Below, one piece after another: positions 40,406-49,998 of a DNA stretch of 64,000 bases (within the stretch, counting starts at the first letter, position 1; every line of letters begins with the position of its first letter). The stretch is from Devosia enhydra. GTDB taxonomy: Bacteria > Pseudomonadota > Alphaproteobacteria > Rhizobiales > Devosiaceae. Under the pieces are notes generated by a model. That model saw only the letters and a program-made list of their open reading frames with translations, made no database searches and was not told where the DNA came from. The position numbers and the translations under genes are program-made. The stretch lies in assembly GCF_900119845.1 (NCBI RefSeq), contig NZ_FPKU01000002.1, positions 467,381 to 531,380 of the forward strand, given 5' to 3'.

Positions 40406-41356
40406 TTAGAGCTTGCGCAGCGCCACTTCGGCGATGGCGTGGTCCGGACCCTTCTTGAGAATCAGGTCGGCCCGGCTTCGCGTAGGCAGAATGTTATCCA
40501 CGAGGTTGGGCTTGTTGATACCCTCCCAGGCCGAGAGCGCGAAGGCGCGGGCCTCATCCTCTTCCATCCGCGCATACCGGTGAAAGAAGGAGCGCGGGTC
40601 CTGGAAGGCCGTCTCGCGCAACCGGAAGAAGCGTTCGAGGAACCAGCGCCTGAGGTCACGCTCCTCGGCATCGAGATAGATCGAGAAATCAAGGAAGTCG
40701 GAGGCAAACAGAACCGGATTGCCGCTCTTGGGCGCCTCACCTGGCTGCAGGATGTTGAGACCTTCCACGATCAGGATGTCGGGACGGTCGATGAGGATCG
40801 ATTGCCCCGCCACCACGTCATAGGCCAGGTGCGAGTAGACGGGCACCGTCACCTTGGGCCGGCCTGACTTGATATCGGACAAAAAGCCGAGGAACCGTCC
40901 GCGATCATAGCTTTCGGGAAAGCCCTTGCGGGCCATCAGTCCACGCGCCTCGAGGACGGCATTGGGAAAGAGGAAGCCATCCGTCGTCACGAGATCGACC
41001 TTGGGCGAGGCCGGCCAGCGCGACAACATCGCCTGGAGGATGCGCGCCGTGGTCGATTTGCCGACCGCAACCGATCCGGCCACCCCGATGATATAGGGCA
41101 CCTTGCCGCCATTGGTCCCCAGAAACGCCTGGCTCGCCCGATGCAGGCCCTGCATGGCCTCGTGATAGAGCGAGATCAGACGCGAGAGCGGCAGATAGAC
41201 CTCCTCTGCCTCCTGCCGCGAGATCGGATCGCCCAGCCCGCGCAGCCGCTCGATGTCGCCGGCATCCAGCGTCATCGGCTCGTCGGCGCGCAGCCGCGAC
41301 CATTCCGCCTTGCTGAACCGCACATAGGGCGAAACGAGCGTCGAACCCCGGCTCAT
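40406..41356 (-). CDS. coaA: Type I pantothenate kinase
   Basis: First step of coenzyme A synthesis. It has 316 aa. The P-loop is [17 protein letters not shown], with the typical [10 protein letters not shown] and [11 protein letters not shown] segments. [13 protein letters not shown] near the C-terminus also fits. It is the last gene of the his operon; its start overlaps the hisE stop by four bases. coaE, the last CoA step, lies in the other minus-strand operon at 50.7 kb. Confidence 0.96.
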   Translation of the reverse strand: MSRGSTLVSPYVRFSKAEWSRLRADEPMTLDAGDIERLRGLGDPISRQEAEEVYLPLSRLISLYHEAMQGLHRASQAFLGTNGGKVPYIIGVAGSVAVGKSTTARILQAMLSRWPASPKVDLVTTDGFLFPNAVLEARGLMARKGFPESYDRGRFLGFLSDIKSGRPKVTVPVYSHLAYDVVAGQSILIDRPDILIVEGLNILQPGEAPKSGNPVLFASDFLDFSIYLDAEERDLRRWFLERFFRLRETAFQDPRSFFHRYARMEEDEARAFALSAWEGINKPNLVDNILPTRSRADLILKKGPDHAIAEVALRKL

Positions 41357-41673
41357 GAGCGCGGCCGCCCGGCCTTTTCGGCAAGACCGGACTGGGCGGT
41401 GCGGCTCTCCAGTTCCGCCATCACCTGTGCCAGCGGCACATCAGATGCGCGGAGCAGCACGAGCAGATGATAGAGCACATCGCCGGCTTCCGCCGCCAGT
41501 TCCTCCTTCCTGCCCGCCACTGCGGCGATGGCGGCCTCGACCGCCTCCTCGCCCAGCTTTTGTGCGCATTTCTCGACGCCGCGGGCGATGAGCTTGGCGG
41601 TGTAGCTCTCATCGGGCGAGGCGGAAGCGCGCACCGCCACCCGCCGGTCCAGCTCTTCGAGGGAAAAACTCAT
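41353..41673 (-). CDS. hisE: Phosphoribosyl-ATP diphosphatase
   Basis: Second step of histidine synthesis, hydrolysing phosphoribosyl-ATP to the monophosphate. A 106-aa all-alpha MazG-fold protein with the metal-binding [17 protein letters not shown] and [16 protein letters not shown]. It is 18 bases after hisF and overlaps coaA at its stop. HisI, the next enzyme, is not in the window. Confidence 0.95.
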   Translation of the reverse strand: MSFSLEELDRRVAVRASASPDESYTAKLIARGVEKCAQKLGEEAVEAAIAAVAGRKEELAAEAGDVLYHLLVLLRASDVPLAQVMAELESRTAQSGLAEKAGRPRS

Positions 41674-41691
41674 GAGCGTTTGCTCCTCGCC

Positions 41692-42471
41692 CTAGGGGGC
41701 GTCGCTGGGGTCCATGCGCACCGGCACGCCATGGGCGGCCAGATGCGCCTTGGCCTGCCCAATGCTGAAGGTGCCGAAATGGAAGATCGAGGCGGCAAGC
41801 ACCGCCGAGGCATGACCCTCTTTCACCCCGTCGACGAGGTGATCGAGCGTACCGACGCCGCCCGAGGCCACCACCGGCACCTCCACCGCATCGGCGATGG
41901 CGCGGGTGAGGGCGAGGTCGAAGCCGGACTTGGTGCCGTCGCGATCCATCGAGGTCACGAGCAGCTCCCCTGCCCCGCGTCCGACCATGGCGCGGGCAAA
42001 CTCCACCGCGTCGAGCCCGGTGGCGTTGCGCCCGCCATGGGTGAAGATTTCCCACCGCCCCGGAGCGATAGTGCGGGCATCGACCGAGACCACGATGCAC
42101 TGGTTGCCGAACTTGTCGGCCGCCCGAGAAATGAAGTCCGGGTCGCGCACCGCGGCCGAATTGATCGACACCTTGTCGGCGCCCGAAAGCAGCAACTTGC
42201 GGATATCCTCGAGCGACCGGACCCCCCCACCCACCGTCACCGGCATGAAACAGTGCTCGGCGGTGCGCGCCACCACATCGAAGATCGTGTCGCGACCTTC
42301 ATGGCTTGCCGCGATGTCGAGAAAGCAGAGCTCGTCGGCCCCGGCCGCGTCATAGGCGATCGCTGCCTCGACCGGATCGCCGGCATCGACGAGATCGACG
42401 AACTGCACGCCCTTGACCACGCGTCCGTCCTTGACGTCGAGGCAGGGGATGAGGCGGGTCTTGAGGGTCAT
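41692..42471 (-). CDS. hisF: Imidazole glycerol phosphate synthase subunit HisF
   Basis: Cyclase subunit of the HisF-HisH complex, 259 aa, TIM barrel. It starts [35 protein letters not shown]. The catalytic Asp pair is in CLDVKDG and [12 protein letters not shown], with phosphate loops [11 protein letters not shown] and [10 protein letters not shown]. It overlaps the hisA stop by four bases (ATGA), so the two are translationally coupled. Confidence 0.97.
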   Translation of the reverse strand: MTLKTRLIPCLDVKDGRVVKGVQFVDLVDAGDPVEAAIAYDAAGADELCFLDIAASHEGRDTIFDVVARTAEHCFMPVTVGGGVRSLEDIRKLLLSGADKVSINSAAVRDPDFISRAADKFGNQCIVVSVDARTIAPGRWEIFTHGGRNATGLDAVEFARAMVGRGAGELLVTSMDRDGTKSGFDLALTRAIADAVEVPVVASGGVGTLDHLVDGVKEGHASAVLAASIFHFGTFSIGQAKAHLAAHGVPVRMDPSDAP

Positions 42472-43208
42472 CGCCCGCTCCTTGCCGCCTTGATCAAGGC
42501 CAGTGCTTCACGTGAATCAATGCGCCCGTCATACAGCGCCCGCCCCGAGATCGCGCCTTCGAGGATGGCATATTCAGGCTGCGTCAGGGTGCGGATATCG
42601 TCCATGGAGGCAAGGCCTCCAGACGCAATGACCGGGATCGAGACCGATTGCGCCAGCGCCAGCGTCGCCTCCCAGTTGATGCCGGTCAGGATGCCGTCGC
42701 GGTCGATATCGGTATAGATGATGGCCGCAACCCCTGCCCCCTCGAAGCGCTTCGCCAGTTCGATGACATCGAGCGACGAGGTTTCGGCCCAGCCCTCGAC
42801 GGCCACCATGCCGCCGCGTGCATCGATGCCCACGGCCACCTGTCCGGGAAACCGTCGCGCCGCTTCCTTCACCAGGGCCGGGTCCCGCACGGCCACCGTG
42901 CCGAGGATCACGCGGGCGAGGCCCTTCTCCAGCCAGCCCTCGATATGCTCGAGCGTCCGAATGCCGCCGCCGAGCTGCACCGGAAACGACACGGTATCGA
43001 GAATGGCCTCGACCGCAGCCCCGTTTACCGACTGGCCGGCGAAGGCGCCGTTGAGGTCGACGACATGCAGGTACTCGAAGCCCTGCTGCTCGAACTGCCG
43101 AGCCTGGTCGGCGGGAGACTCGTTGAAGGTCGTGGCCTGTGCCATGTCGCCGAGCTTGAGGCGCACGCACTGGCCATCCTTGAGGTCGATGGCGGGAAAA
43201 AGGATCAT
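42468..43208 (-). CDS. hisA: ProFAR isomerase HisA
   Basis: TIM-barrel isomerase converting ProFAR to PRFAR, 246 aa from the ATG at 43208. That ATG overlaps the hisH stop as ATGA, which is why I prefer it to the ATG three codons upstream. It begins [17 protein letters not shown]; further markers are [19 protein letters not shown] and [17 protein letters not shown] parS-like site lies within the 3' part of the gene at 42504-42519. Confidence 0.96.
   Translation of the reverse strand: MILFPAIDLKDGQCVRLKLGDMAQATTFNESPADQARQFEQQGFEYLHVVDLNGAFAGQSVNGAAVEAILDTVSFPVQLGGGIRTLEHIEGWLEKGLARVILGTVAVRDPALVKEAARRFPGQVAVGIDARGGMVAVEGWAETSSLDVIELAKRFEGAGVAAIIYTDIDRDGILTGINWEATLALAQSVSIPVIASGGLASMDDIRTLTQPEYAILEGAISGRALYDGRIDSREALALIKAARSGR
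42504..42519. promoter_or_regulatory. parS-like site inside hisA (14/16)
   Basis: TGCTTCACGTGAATCA matches parS at 14 of 16 positions; the mismatches are at positions 3 and 14. It contains GAATC (GANTC) at 42514-42518. It lies in the last 50 bases of the hisA coding region, about 17 kb from parAB and 10 kb left of the probable origin. Confidence 0.6.
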
Positions 43209-43855
43209 GGCTGCCACCGCAGGAAATTGGTGATGATGCGCTGGCCCAGCGCCTGGCTCTTTTCGGGATGGAACTGGGTGCCGAACACCGTGTCGCGCGC
43301 CACCGCCGCCGTTATGGTCCCGCCATAGTCGGCCGTCGCCACCACATGCTCGGTACTCTCGGCATGCAGATGATAGGAGTGCACGAAATAAGCGTGCAAG
43401 CCATCCGGCCCATCGGGAATGCCCGCGAGCACCGGGTGGTCGCGCAGCACAGTGAGCGTGTTCCAGCCCATATGCGGCACCTTGAGACCGCCTTCGGGCA
43501 TGATGCGTTCGACGGCGCCCGGGATCCAGCCCAGCCCCCGCGTCACGGTCTTCTCACGGCCTTCGGTCGCCAGAAGCTGCATGCCGACGCAGATGCCGAT
43601 AAATGGCGTTCCGCCCCGGCGCACCTTTTCCTCGAGCACCTCGACCATGCCGGAGACGGCATCGAGGCCGGCGCGACAATCGGCGAAGGCCCCGACGCCC
43701 GGCAGCACGATGCGGTCGGCGTGACGAACGACCTGAGGATCGGCGGTGACGACGATCTCGGGGCCGTTGTCGAGCCCGGCCGCAGCCTTTTCGAAGGCAT
43801 TGGCGGCCGAGCGCAGATTGCCCGAACCATAGTCAATGATGGCAACGCGGCTCAT
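43205..43855 (-). CDS. hisH: Imidazole glycerol phosphate synthase glutaminase subunit HisH
   Basis: Class I glutamine amidotransferase that feeds ammonia to HisF, 216 aa. The nucleophile Cys is in [11 protein letters not shown] and the His/Glu pair is in [11 protein letters not shown]. It starts [16 protein letters not shown]. Both ends overlap neighbours by four bases (the DUF2628 gene before it and hisA after it). Confidence 0.96.
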   Translation of the reverse strand: MSRVAIIDYGSGNLRSAANAFEKAAAGLDNGPEIVVTADPQVVRHADRIVLPGVGAFADCRAGLDAVSGMVEVLEEKVRRGGTPFIGICVGMQLLATEGREKTVTRGLGWIPGAVERIMPEGGLKVPHMGWNTLTVLRDHPVLAGIPDGPDGLHAYFVHSYHLHAESTEHVVATADYGGTITAAVARDTVFGTQFHPEKSQALGQRIITNFLRWQP

Positions 43856-44247
43856 GGCTCAACTCCCTTCGCTGGGGTATCGAGCCAGGCGAGCAGCGCC
43901 GCATCGGCATCTGCTGCCATGCGCTCGCCTACCGATAAGTACCCGCGCCGTGCGAGAGCCACGCGCCGCAGAGCCGCCGCTTCGAGCCCCACGAGCAGGC
44001 ACAGGCAGGCATAGGCCAGAAACGCGGCATCCCCCCCGATCCACCGACTGGCAAGACCGAGGAGCACGACAAGCCCGATGAACCCCAGACCGATGAGCCA
44101 CAGCCGGTTGACCAGCAGCCAGACCGGCGCAAAGACAAAAGCCGGCCAGCTGAAGCGGTCGGCCACGGCTACCGGAAGGGCTCCGAACGGCTCGGCCGCG
44201 GCGGGGACCGCAGAGGGTGATTTTTCGAACAGAGATATCAGCTGCAT
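43852..44247 (-). CDS. DUF2628 family membrane protein in the his operon
   Basis: A 131-aa protein starting [12 protein letters not shown]. It has two or three membrane segments ([30 protein letters not shown] and [17 protein letters not shown]) and a conserved C-terminal [26 protein letters not shown]2628 has no known function. Its place between hisB and hisH, with ATGA overlap into hisH and a four-base gap after hisB, is a recurring feature of Rhizobiales his operons in my memory, so it may be needed alongside them or simply co-inherited. Confidence 0.8.
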   Translation of the reverse strand: MQLISLFEKSPSAVPAAAEPFGALPVAVADRFSWPAFVFAPVWLLVNRLWLIGLGFIGLVVLLGLASRWIGGDAAFLAYACLCLLVGLEAAALRRVALARRGYLSVGERMAADADAALLAWLDTPAKGVEP

Positions 44248-44251
44248 GGCG

Positions 44252-44845
44252 TCATCCCGCAAGGGTCCCCTTGGTCGAGGGCACACGATTGGCCGCGCGC
44301 GGATCGATCTCGACGGCGTCGCGCAAGGCCCGGGCGAGCGCCTTGAAGGCGCTCTCGGCGATGTGGTGGTCGTTGTCGCCATAAAAGCATTCGACATGAA
44401 GGGTGATGCCGGCATTCATCGCAAAAGCCTGGAACCACTCGCGGAACAGCTGGGTGTCGAACTCGCCGACCTTTCCATGCGTGAAGGCCACCTTCCAGAC
44501 GAGGAAGGGCCGACCCGAAACATCGAGCGCCACGCGGGTCAGCGTGCCATCCATGGCGAGGTCCGAGCTCGCATAGCGCCTGATGCCGGCCTTGTCGCCC
44601 AAGGCCTTCTGAACCGCCTGCCCGAGCGCAATGCCGACATCCTCGGCCGTGTGGTGCATGTCGATATGCAGGTCACCCTTGGCGGTGACGCTCATGTCGA
44701 TGAGCGAATGGCGCGAGAGCTGGTCGAGCATGTGATCGAGAAAGCCGATGCCCGTTGCCATTTCGTGCCGGCCGGTGCCGTCGAGGTCGATCGCGACGGC
44801 GATCTCGGTCTCGTTGGTCCTGCGGCTCAGTTCGGCCTTGCGCAT
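44252..44845 (-). CDS. hisB: Imidazoleglycerol-phosphate dehydratase
   Basis: Manganese enzyme of histidine synthesis, 197 aa; the monofunctional form without the HisB-N phosphatase. It begins [23 protein letters not shown]. Metal-binding HxxxHH-type motifs appear in [14 protein letters not shown] and in [18 protein letters not shown], and again in [20 protein letters not shown]. It is the first gene of the seven-gene minus-strand operon and is divergent from hslV. Confidence 0.96.
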   Translation of the reverse strand: MRKAELSRRTNETEIAVAIDLDGTGRHEMATGIGFLDHMLDQLSRHSLIDMSVTAKGDLHIDMHHTAEDVGIALGQAVQKALGDKAGIRRYASSDLAMDGTLTRVALDVSGRPFLVWKVAFTHGKVGEFDTQLFREWFQAFAMNAGITLHVECFYGDNDHHIAESAFKALARALRDAVEIDPRAANRVPSTKGTLAG

Positions 44846-44907
44846 CGGGGCTCTCCTTGGTTCGGCGCTCCATAGCAGGCAGCCCCATCGCTGGCAAAGG
44901 CGCGATC

Positions 44908-44937
44908 ATTGCATTCGGGCTGCCGAGACCTAAATAG
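44908..44937 (+). promoter_or_regulatory. Candidate heat-shock promoter of hslV
   Basis: ATTGCA at 44908-44913 and CCTAAATAGG from 44929, with 15 bases between them. The pair resembles the dnaK motifs (CTTGCA, N16, CCTATATAG) and the alphaproteobacterial RpoH pattern with one mismatch in each half. It lies 25 bases upstream of the hslV start, a plausible short leader. The same gap must hold the opposing his promoter. Confidence 0.45.
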
Positions 44938-44961
44938 GAGCAAATCCTTTTGGAGCGTTTG

Positions 44962-45522
44962 ATGTCGAAGGACAATGACTTTCCCGGCTGGCACGGTACC
45001 ACCATCGTATCGGTCAGAAAGGGCGGCAAGGTGGTGATCGCCGGCGACGGCCAGGTCTCGATGGGCCAGACCGTCATGAAGCATGGCGCGCGCAAGGTGC
45101 GCAAACTGGCCGGCGGCAAGGTGATCGGCGGCTTCGCCGGGGCCACCGCCGATGCGTTCACCCTCTTCGAGCGGCTCGAAGCCAAGCTCGAGCAATATCC
45201 CGACCAGCTGATGCGGGCGGCCGTGGAACTGGCCAAGGACTGGCGGACCGACCGCTATCTTCGCCGGCTCGAGGCGCTGATGATCGTGGCCGATGCCAAG
45301 GAAACGCTCGTGCTCACCGGCACGGGCGACGTGCTGACGCCCGATCACGGCGTCACCGCAATCGGCTCGGGCGGTAATTACGCCCTCTCGGCCGCGCTTG
45401 CGCTTTCGGAGAACACCGAGATGGACGCCGAGGCCATCGCCCGCGCGGCCATGAAGATCGCAGAAGAAATCTGCGTCTACACCAACGGCAATGTGACGGT
45501 CGAAAGCCTCGAGACCGCCTGA
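44962..45522 (+). CDS. hslV: ATP-dependent protease subunit HslV
   Basis: Proteasome-like peptidase of the HslVU complex, 186 aa. The short propeptide [12 protein letters not shown] precedes the N-terminal catalytic Thr ([21 protein letters not shown]). [14 protein letters not shown] and the end [12 protein letters not shown] are conserved. The ATG at 44962 has GGAG upstream; a TTG at 44950 is an unlikely alternative. hslU follows after 92 bases. Confidence 0.97.
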   Translation: MSKDNDFPGWHGTTIVSVRKGGKVVIAGDGQVSMGQTVMKHGARKVRKLAGGKVIGGFAGATADAFTLFERLEAKLEQYPDQLMRAAVELAKDWRTDRYLRRLEALMIVADAKETLVLTGTGDVLTPDHGVTAIGSGGNYALSAALALSENTEMDAEAIARAAMKIAEEICVYTNGNVTVESLETA

Positions 45523-45614
45523 GCCCATCCCCCCTGCCCGCCGGCTCCAGAGCGGCGGGCCCCTCCAGACTGGGAGACCGCGCCATACCGGGCGGCTCCG
45601 GAAGGAACAGCAGA

Positions 45615-46922
45615 GTGACCGAGAGGAATTTTTCGCCGCGGGAGATCGTTTCCGAGCTCGACCGCTATATCGTGGGCCAGGCCGATGCCAAGCGCGCCGT
45701 CGCCATCGCCCTGCGCAACCGCTGGCGGCGCCAGCAGCTCGCCCCAGAGCTGCGCCAGGAAGTGACGCCCAAGAACATCCTGATGATCGGGCCCACGGGC
45801 GTGGGCAAGACCGAGATTTCGCGCCGCCTCGCAAAGCTGGCGCAGGCGCCCTTCGTCAAGGTCGAGGCCACCAAGTTCACCGAAGTCGGCTATGTGGGTC
45901 GCGACGTCGAACAGATCGTCCGCGATCTCGTGGAAGCCGGCATCACGGTGTTGCGCGACCAGCGCCGCCGCGACGTGCAGGCGCAGGCCCATCACAATGC
46001 CGAGGAGCGCGTGCTCGATGCGCTGGTCGGCACCTCGGCCACGCCTTCCACGCGCGACAGCTTCCGCAGGAAACTGCGGGGCAACGAGCTCGATGACAAG
46101 GAAATCGAGATCGAACTGCAGCCCACCGGTCCCTCCGGCTTCGAAATGCCGGGCATGCCCAATGGCGGCATCGGCATGATCAACATTTCCGACATGTTCA
46201 AGCAGGCCATGGGTGGGCGCGGCGTCAAGCGCAAGCTGCGCGTCAAGGATGCCTATGAGCCGCTGATCGCCGAGGAGGCCGACAAGCTTCTCGACCAGGA
46301 CCAGCTCAAGACCGAAGCGATCGAGCTCGTGGAAAACCACGGCATCGTCTTCATCGACGAGATCGACAAGGTGGCAGCCCGTGAAGGCGGCGTGCAGGGC
46401 GGGCCATCGCGCGAGGGCGTCCAGCGCGACCTACTGCCGCTTATCGAAGGCACGACGGTTGCGACCAAGTACGGACCGGTCAAGACCGACCATATCCTCT
46501 TCATCGCCTCGGGCGCCTTCCATGTCTCCAAGCCCTCGGACCTTTTGCCCGAACTTCAAGGCCGCCTGCCGATCCGCGTCGAGCTCAAGGCGCTGACGCG
46601 GGCCGACTTCATCCGCATCCTGTCCGATACCGAAGTCAGCCTCATCCGCCAGTATATCGCGCTGATGCAGACCGAAGGGCTGACGCTGGAGTTCACCGAG
46701 GATGCCATCGCGGCTCTTGCCGACGCCGCGGTACGGGTCAACTCGACGGTGGAAAATATCGGGGCACGGCGCCTTGCCACCGTCATGGAGCGGCTGGTTG
46801 AGGACATTTCGTTCGATGCGCCCGACCGGTCGGGTCAGTCGATCACCATCGATGCCGCTTTCGTCGCCGAGCATATCGGCAAGATGGCGGCCGATGCCGA
46901 CCTGTCCCGCTTCGTTCTGTAA
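45615..46922 (+). CDS. hslU: ATP-dependent protease ATPase subunit HslU
   Basis: AAA+ unfoldase partner of HslV, 435 aa, GTG start at 45615. It begins [22 protein letters not shown]. Walker A is [10 protein letters not shown], Walker B is [12 protein letters not shown], and the arginine-finger region is [15 protein letters not shown]. The pore motif region [13 protein letters not shown] is intact, as is the C-terminal tail DLSRFVL that docks into HslV. Confidence 0.97.
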   Translation: MTERNFSPREIVSELDRYIVGQADAKRAVAIALRNRWRRQQLAPELRQEVTPKNILMIGPTGVGKTEISRRLAKLAQAPFVKVEATKFTEVGYVGRDVEQIVRDLVEAGITVLRDQRRRDVQAQAHHNAEERVLDALVGTSATPSTRDSFRRKLRGNELDDKEIEIELQPTGPSGFEMPGMPNGGIGMINISDMFKQAMGGRGVKRKLRVKDAYEPLIAEEADKLLDQDQLKTEAIELVENHGIVFIDEIDKVAAREGGVQGGPSREGVQRDLLPLIEGTTVATKYGPVKTDHILFIASGAFHVSKPSDLLPELQGRLPIRVELKALTRADFIRILSDTEVSLIRQYIALMQTEGLTLEFTEDAIAALADAAVRVNSTVENIGARRLATVMERLVEDISFDAPDRSGQSITIDAAFVAEHIGKMAADADLSRFVL

Positions 46923-46946
46923 GAGCAGCGTCTAACGCGCGCCGGA

Positions 46947-47306
46947 TCAGCTGACCCGGCGCATCACTTCCCGATTGAGGGCCACCAGATCCTCAGGGGA
47001 GAGCCGGGCGATATCGCGGGCCAGGCGGTTGGCGAGTTCGGTTGCCTCGGGCGCAAGGCCGGCCGTATCGATCGTGACCCTGGGGTCGCTCATCTCGGCG
47101 AGGCGCTGCAACTCTTCGGCTTCGTCCCAGATGACGTTGAAATAGGCGATGATGCGCTGCAGCAGCAGCCAGGTCGGCTTGCCGCGCTTGCCGTGCTCGA
47201 GCGCCGACAGATAGGCGCTCGAGACCCGCAGGGCGGTCGCCATATCCTTGAGCGTCACGCCCCGCTCCTCCCGGAGAGCCCTGAGCTTTGCGCCGAGCGG
47301 GGTCAT
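46947..47306 (-). CDS. XRE-type helix-turn-helix regulator
   Basis: A 119-aa protein with an N-terminal Cro/CI-type helix-turn-helix at about 8-40 (LREERGVTLKDMATALRVSSAYLSALEHGKRG). The rest is helical with no known sensor. Its start overlaps the smr-type gene stop by four bases (ATGA), so the two are translated together. The target is unknown. It converges with hslU, 24 bases between the stops. Confidence 0.87.
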   Translation of the reverse strand: MTPLGAKLRALREERGVTLKDMATALRVSSAYLSALEHGKRGKPTWLLLQRIIAYFNVIWDEAEELQRLAEMSDPRVTIDTAGLAPEATELANRLARDIARLSPEDLVALNREVMRRVS

Positions 47307-47929
47307 GGCTTTACGCGCCCCGGAGCGATCCGCCCCGGCGCCTTGAGCCGCACATAGAACGCGCCGTCCCCGCCATGGCCCTGCACCGCGCTGTCCCAGC
47401 CGGCGACGAGCGGCGCCAAGTCTGGCGATGACAGCCAGATCGGCAGCATGCCGCGCAGCACGCCGCGCTCGAAGGAAACGAGAAGATCCTCATCACGCAG
47501 CGGCACGCGGCCGCCCTTGCCGGTGATCACCAGCAGGGTGCGGTCGCCGCGCGCGGCGCGCGCATGAATGAAGCGGGAGAGCGCGGCATGCGCTTCGGAC
47601 TGGCGCATGCCATGCAGGTCGATGCGCGCATCGATGCCGATCCGTCCCCGCCCGAGCTTCTTTTTGAGCTTGGGCTCGATCACCGTGCCCGGTGGGGTCT
47701 GGGCAGAAGGATGGTCGGGGCGGTAAGGCGGCAGAAACGGTGCCTTGGGGATGCGCGTGAACCGTGGCGGCGCCTTGCGCGCCACAGGCTCGGGGATCGG
47801 TAGCGTCAACTCCGCGGCCGGCTCAGGCTCGACAACCGCCGCAAACCGCAAGGGGGTGATCGATCGGGCGACCTCTGACCACAAATGCCAATCGGGCAGG
47901 GACGGCCGCGCCGGTCCGCGTTTCGACAT
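47303..47929 (-). CDS. Smr domain protein
   Basis: A 208-aa protein with a C-terminal Smr domain, the nuclease-like domain also found in MutS2. Hallmarks are DLHGMRQSEAHAAL near residue 105 and LLVITGKGG around 135. The N-terminal 90 residues are Pro-rich and variable. Many stand-alone Smr proteins are of unknown role; some cut RNA on collided ribosomes or nick DNA. It follows the TimA-like gene by 18 bases and overlaps the XRE gene. Confidence 0.9.
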   Translation of the reverse strand: MSKRGPARPSLPDWHLWSEVARSITPLRFAAVVEPEPAAELTLPIPEPVARKAPPRFTRIPKAPFLPPYRPDHPSAQTPPGTVIEPKLKKKLGRGRIGIDARIDLHGMRQSEAHAALSRFIHARAARGDRTLLVITGKGGRVPLRDEDLLVSFERGVLRGMLPIWLSSPDLAPLVAGWDSAVQGHGGDGAFYVRLKAPGRIAPGRVKP

Positions 47930-47947
47930 AGGACCGTCCCGGCACCG

Positions 47948-48673
47948 CTATTCGAGCTGGCTGGTGGCCGCGAGCTTCCAATTGGGATCGCGCGACTTCG
48001 GGCTGCGTGCAAAGGTCCATTCGTCGGCGATATTGGCGACCTGGTCGGCATTGCCCTCGATGAGCGTGCCGTCCTTGGCGCGGGTGGCCGACACAACTTC
48101 GGCGTAGAACCGCACGGTGACCTGCTCGAGCTTCTTGTCAGCGGAAGCGTCGGAGATCTCGATGCGCGGCAGGCCCACAAAGGTGAAGTCGATGCTGTGG
48201 CCGGCAGCTTCCCGCTCGTCGATGACGCGCTCGAAGCCGTCATAGACGTCCTTCTCAAGAAGGTTGCGCAGCGTCTTCTTGTCGCCCGCGGCAAAGGCAG
48301 TGACGATCATCTCATAGGCAGCCTTGGCGCCTTCGAGGAAGCCCTTGGGGCTGAAAGACGGATCGACCTCGACCACCTGGCGCAGCGATTGGGCCAGTCC
48401 GGCATCGCCGCGCGAGAAGGTCTCGATCTCGCTTTCGAGCTTCCTCGCCCGCCGTTCGGCATCATCATCACTGGGTGTTTCGACAGGACGTGGCCGCATG
48501 GGAACGACCGTATCGTCGGCTTTCACGCCGTCCTTGGCCGCATCGCGGCGAAACCGGTCGACGGGCGGTTTTTCCGTGCCGGTCCGTGTCCCCAGCACCG
48601 AGCGGAGCCGGAACAGGATGACGATCGCCAGACCTATGACGATGAGGGTGGGGAGATCGAGAAACTCGGCCAT
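47948..48673 (-). CDS. Tim44/TimA family membrane-anchored protein
   Basis: A 241-aa protein with one N-terminal membrane helix (DLPTLIVIGLAIVILFRLRSVLG), a charged linker, and a C-terminal Tim44-like domain (FLEGAKAAYEMIVTAFAAGDKKTLRNLLEKDVYDGFERVI). It is related to the mitochondrial import component Tim44; the Caulobacter homologue TimA is an inner-membrane protein. Its partners here are unknown. In many Rhizobiales it is followed by mltA and then the Smr gene; here mltA is absent. It is divergent from fxsA. Confidence 0.9.
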   Translation of the reverse strand: MAEFLDLPTLIVIGLAIVILFRLRSVLGTRTGTEKPPVDRFRRDAAKDGVKADDTVVPMRPRPVETPSDDDAERRARKLESEIETFSRGDAGLAQSLRQVVEVDPSFSPKGFLEGAKAAYEMIVTAFAAGDKKTLRNLLEKDVYDGFERVIDEREAAGHSIDFTFVGLPRIEISDASADKKLEQVTVRFYAEVVSATRAKDGTLIEGNADQVANIADEWTFARSPKSRDPNWKLAATSQLE

Positions 48674-48729
48674 CGGTCTTCTGCACCATGCGGGAGAAAT
48701 GTCGAGGGCGCCTTACGGGACCCGGTGTG

Positions 48730-48747
48730 GCACCCTATATAGGGTGC
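48730..48747. promoter_or_regulatory. 18-bp perfect palindrome with symmetric -10-like core
   Basis: GCACCCTATATAGGGTGC is exactly self-complementary. It lies in the 149-base gap between the divergent TimA-like gene and fxsA. The core CCTATATAGG looks like the heat-shock -10 pattern on both strands; CTTA at 48712-48715 is 18 bases upstream on the fxsA side. A second CCCTATAT (minus strand) lies close by at about 48754-48762. It could be a bidirectional promoter core or a dimeric operator. Confidence 0.5.
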
Positions 48748-48822
48748 TGATCCGATATAGGGAATGGTTCACCTCAAAGCCAGTTCACGCTTTGTCGAGG
48801 ACCACAGCCGGAAAGGACCGGA

Positions 48823-49290
48823 ATGGCCCCCGCGTTACTGCTCTTTATCGTGCTCCTGCCGCTCGTCGAAATCGCCCTCTTCATACTCGTGGGGCAGGCG
48901 ATCGGATTGGTGCCGACATTGCTTCTCGTGGTCGCGGCGGCGATCGGGGGCGCGATCGTCCTGCGCCTTCAGGGGCTTTCGGTCCTCTCCCGCATGCGCA
49001 TGACGATGAGCCAGGGCGAACTGCCGGCCCGGGCCATCGCCGATACCATGCTGATCGGGATTGCCGGCGTGCTGCTGTTTCTTCCGGGCTTTTTCACCGA
49101 CATCCTGGCGCTGTTGCTTCTGATACCAGCCGTCCGCACCGCGCTTTATCGGTTCATGGGCGCACGCATGAAGGTCGTGGTGGCGACGCCCGGCGTCTAC
49201 ACCACCACCTCGTATCGCACCGGCGGACCCAAGCGGATCGAGGACGAGGGCACCATCGATCTGGATGACGAGAACTGGCGGCAACGCTGA
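48823..49290 (+). CDS. fxsA: FxsA family membrane protein
   Basis: A 155-aa cytoplasmic-membrane protein; E. coli FxsA suppresses F-exclusion of phage T7 when overproduced, but its normal job is unknown. It has two N-terminal helices (LLLFIVLLPLVEIALFILVG and LVPTLLLVVAAAIGGAIVL), then a conserved LLFLPGFFTDILALLLLIP helix. The tail is acidic. It is followed by secB, with about 117 bases between. Confidence 0.9.
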   Translation: MAPALLLFIVLLPLVEIALFILVGQAIGLVPTLLLVVAAAIGGAIVLRLQGLSVLSRMRMTMSQGELPARAIADTMLIGIAGVLLFLPGFFTDILALLLLIPAVRTALYRFMGARMKVVVATPGVYTTTSYRTGGPKRIEDEGTIDLDDENWRQR

Positions 49291-49407
49291 ACCCATCGGC
49301 CGCAATCACCGGGCAATGGGCGCCCCGCCTTGTCGCTCGGGCGCAAAGATGCTAGCCAGCGCCCCACACGAAAGCCCATCAAGCGCTTAAGAACAGAGGA
49401 TCGAGAG

Positions 49408-49935
49408 ATGGCCGACGAGACTGCCGACACCCCCGCTCAGCAGGCGGCTAACGCCCCCTCCATGAATCTCATCGGTCAGTATATCCGCGACCTCTCCTTC
49501 GAAAATCCGGGTGCGCCGGCATCGATCATGGCGGGCGGGCCAAACCCGAACTTCCAGGTCAACATCAATGTCGGGGTCAAGAAGCAGTCCGACGATGTCT
49601 ATGCCATCGAGCTGACGCTCAACGCCAAGGCCGAACGCGACGCCAAGACGCTGTTTGCGGTCGAGCTGGTCTATGGCGGCGTCTTCCGCCTGCGCAACGT
49701 GCCGGAATCGCAGCTGGCTCCGCTCCTGATGGTGGAATGCCCGCGGCTGATCTTCCCGTTCGCCCGCCAGGTGCTCGCCAGCGTCACCCAGCAGGGCGGC
49801 TTCCCGCCCCTGATGATGGAGCCGGTCGACTTCATGGCGATTTATCGCCAGAATCTTCAGGCTCTCGCTGCCCAGCAGGCGGCCAAGGGCGGTGCGCCGG
49901 CGCCGGCCAATGGCGACGCGCCCAAGCCCAACTGA
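49408..49935 (+). CDS. secB: Protein-export chaperone SecB
   Basis: Tetrameric cytosolic chaperone that keeps preproteins unfolded and passes them to SecA. It has 175 aa, slightly long for the family, with an Ala/Pro-rich C-terminal tail. Conserved segments are QYIRDLSFENPGAP, FEVELVYGGVFRL-like FAVELVYGGVFRLRNVP and CPRLIFPFARQVLASVTQQGGFPPLMMEPVDF. The ATG at 49408 has AGAGGA upstream. Confidence 0.96.
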   Translation: MADETADTPAQQAANAPSMNLIGQYIRDLSFENPGAPASIMAGGPNPNFQVNINVGVKKQSDDVYAIELTLNAKAERDAKTLFAVELVYGGVFRLRNVPESQLAPLLMVECPRLIFPFARQVLASVTQQGGFPPLMMEPVDFMAIYRQNLQALAAQQAAKGGAPAPANGDAPKPN

Positions 49936-49970
49936 TACAGACCCTTATCGGTCCAACGTCGAGAATTGCG

Positions 49971-49998
49971 AAGGGGTCGGCTCAGCCGGCCCCTTCTT
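49971..49998. terminator. Bidirectional terminator between secB and dnaQ
   Basis: AAGGGG-t-CGGC and GCCG-g-CCCCTT arms with a TCA loop, then CTT. It overlaps the dnaQ stop at 49982-49984. It can serve secB on the plus strand and dnaQ on the minus strand, although the T-run is short in both directions. Confidence 0.65.
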
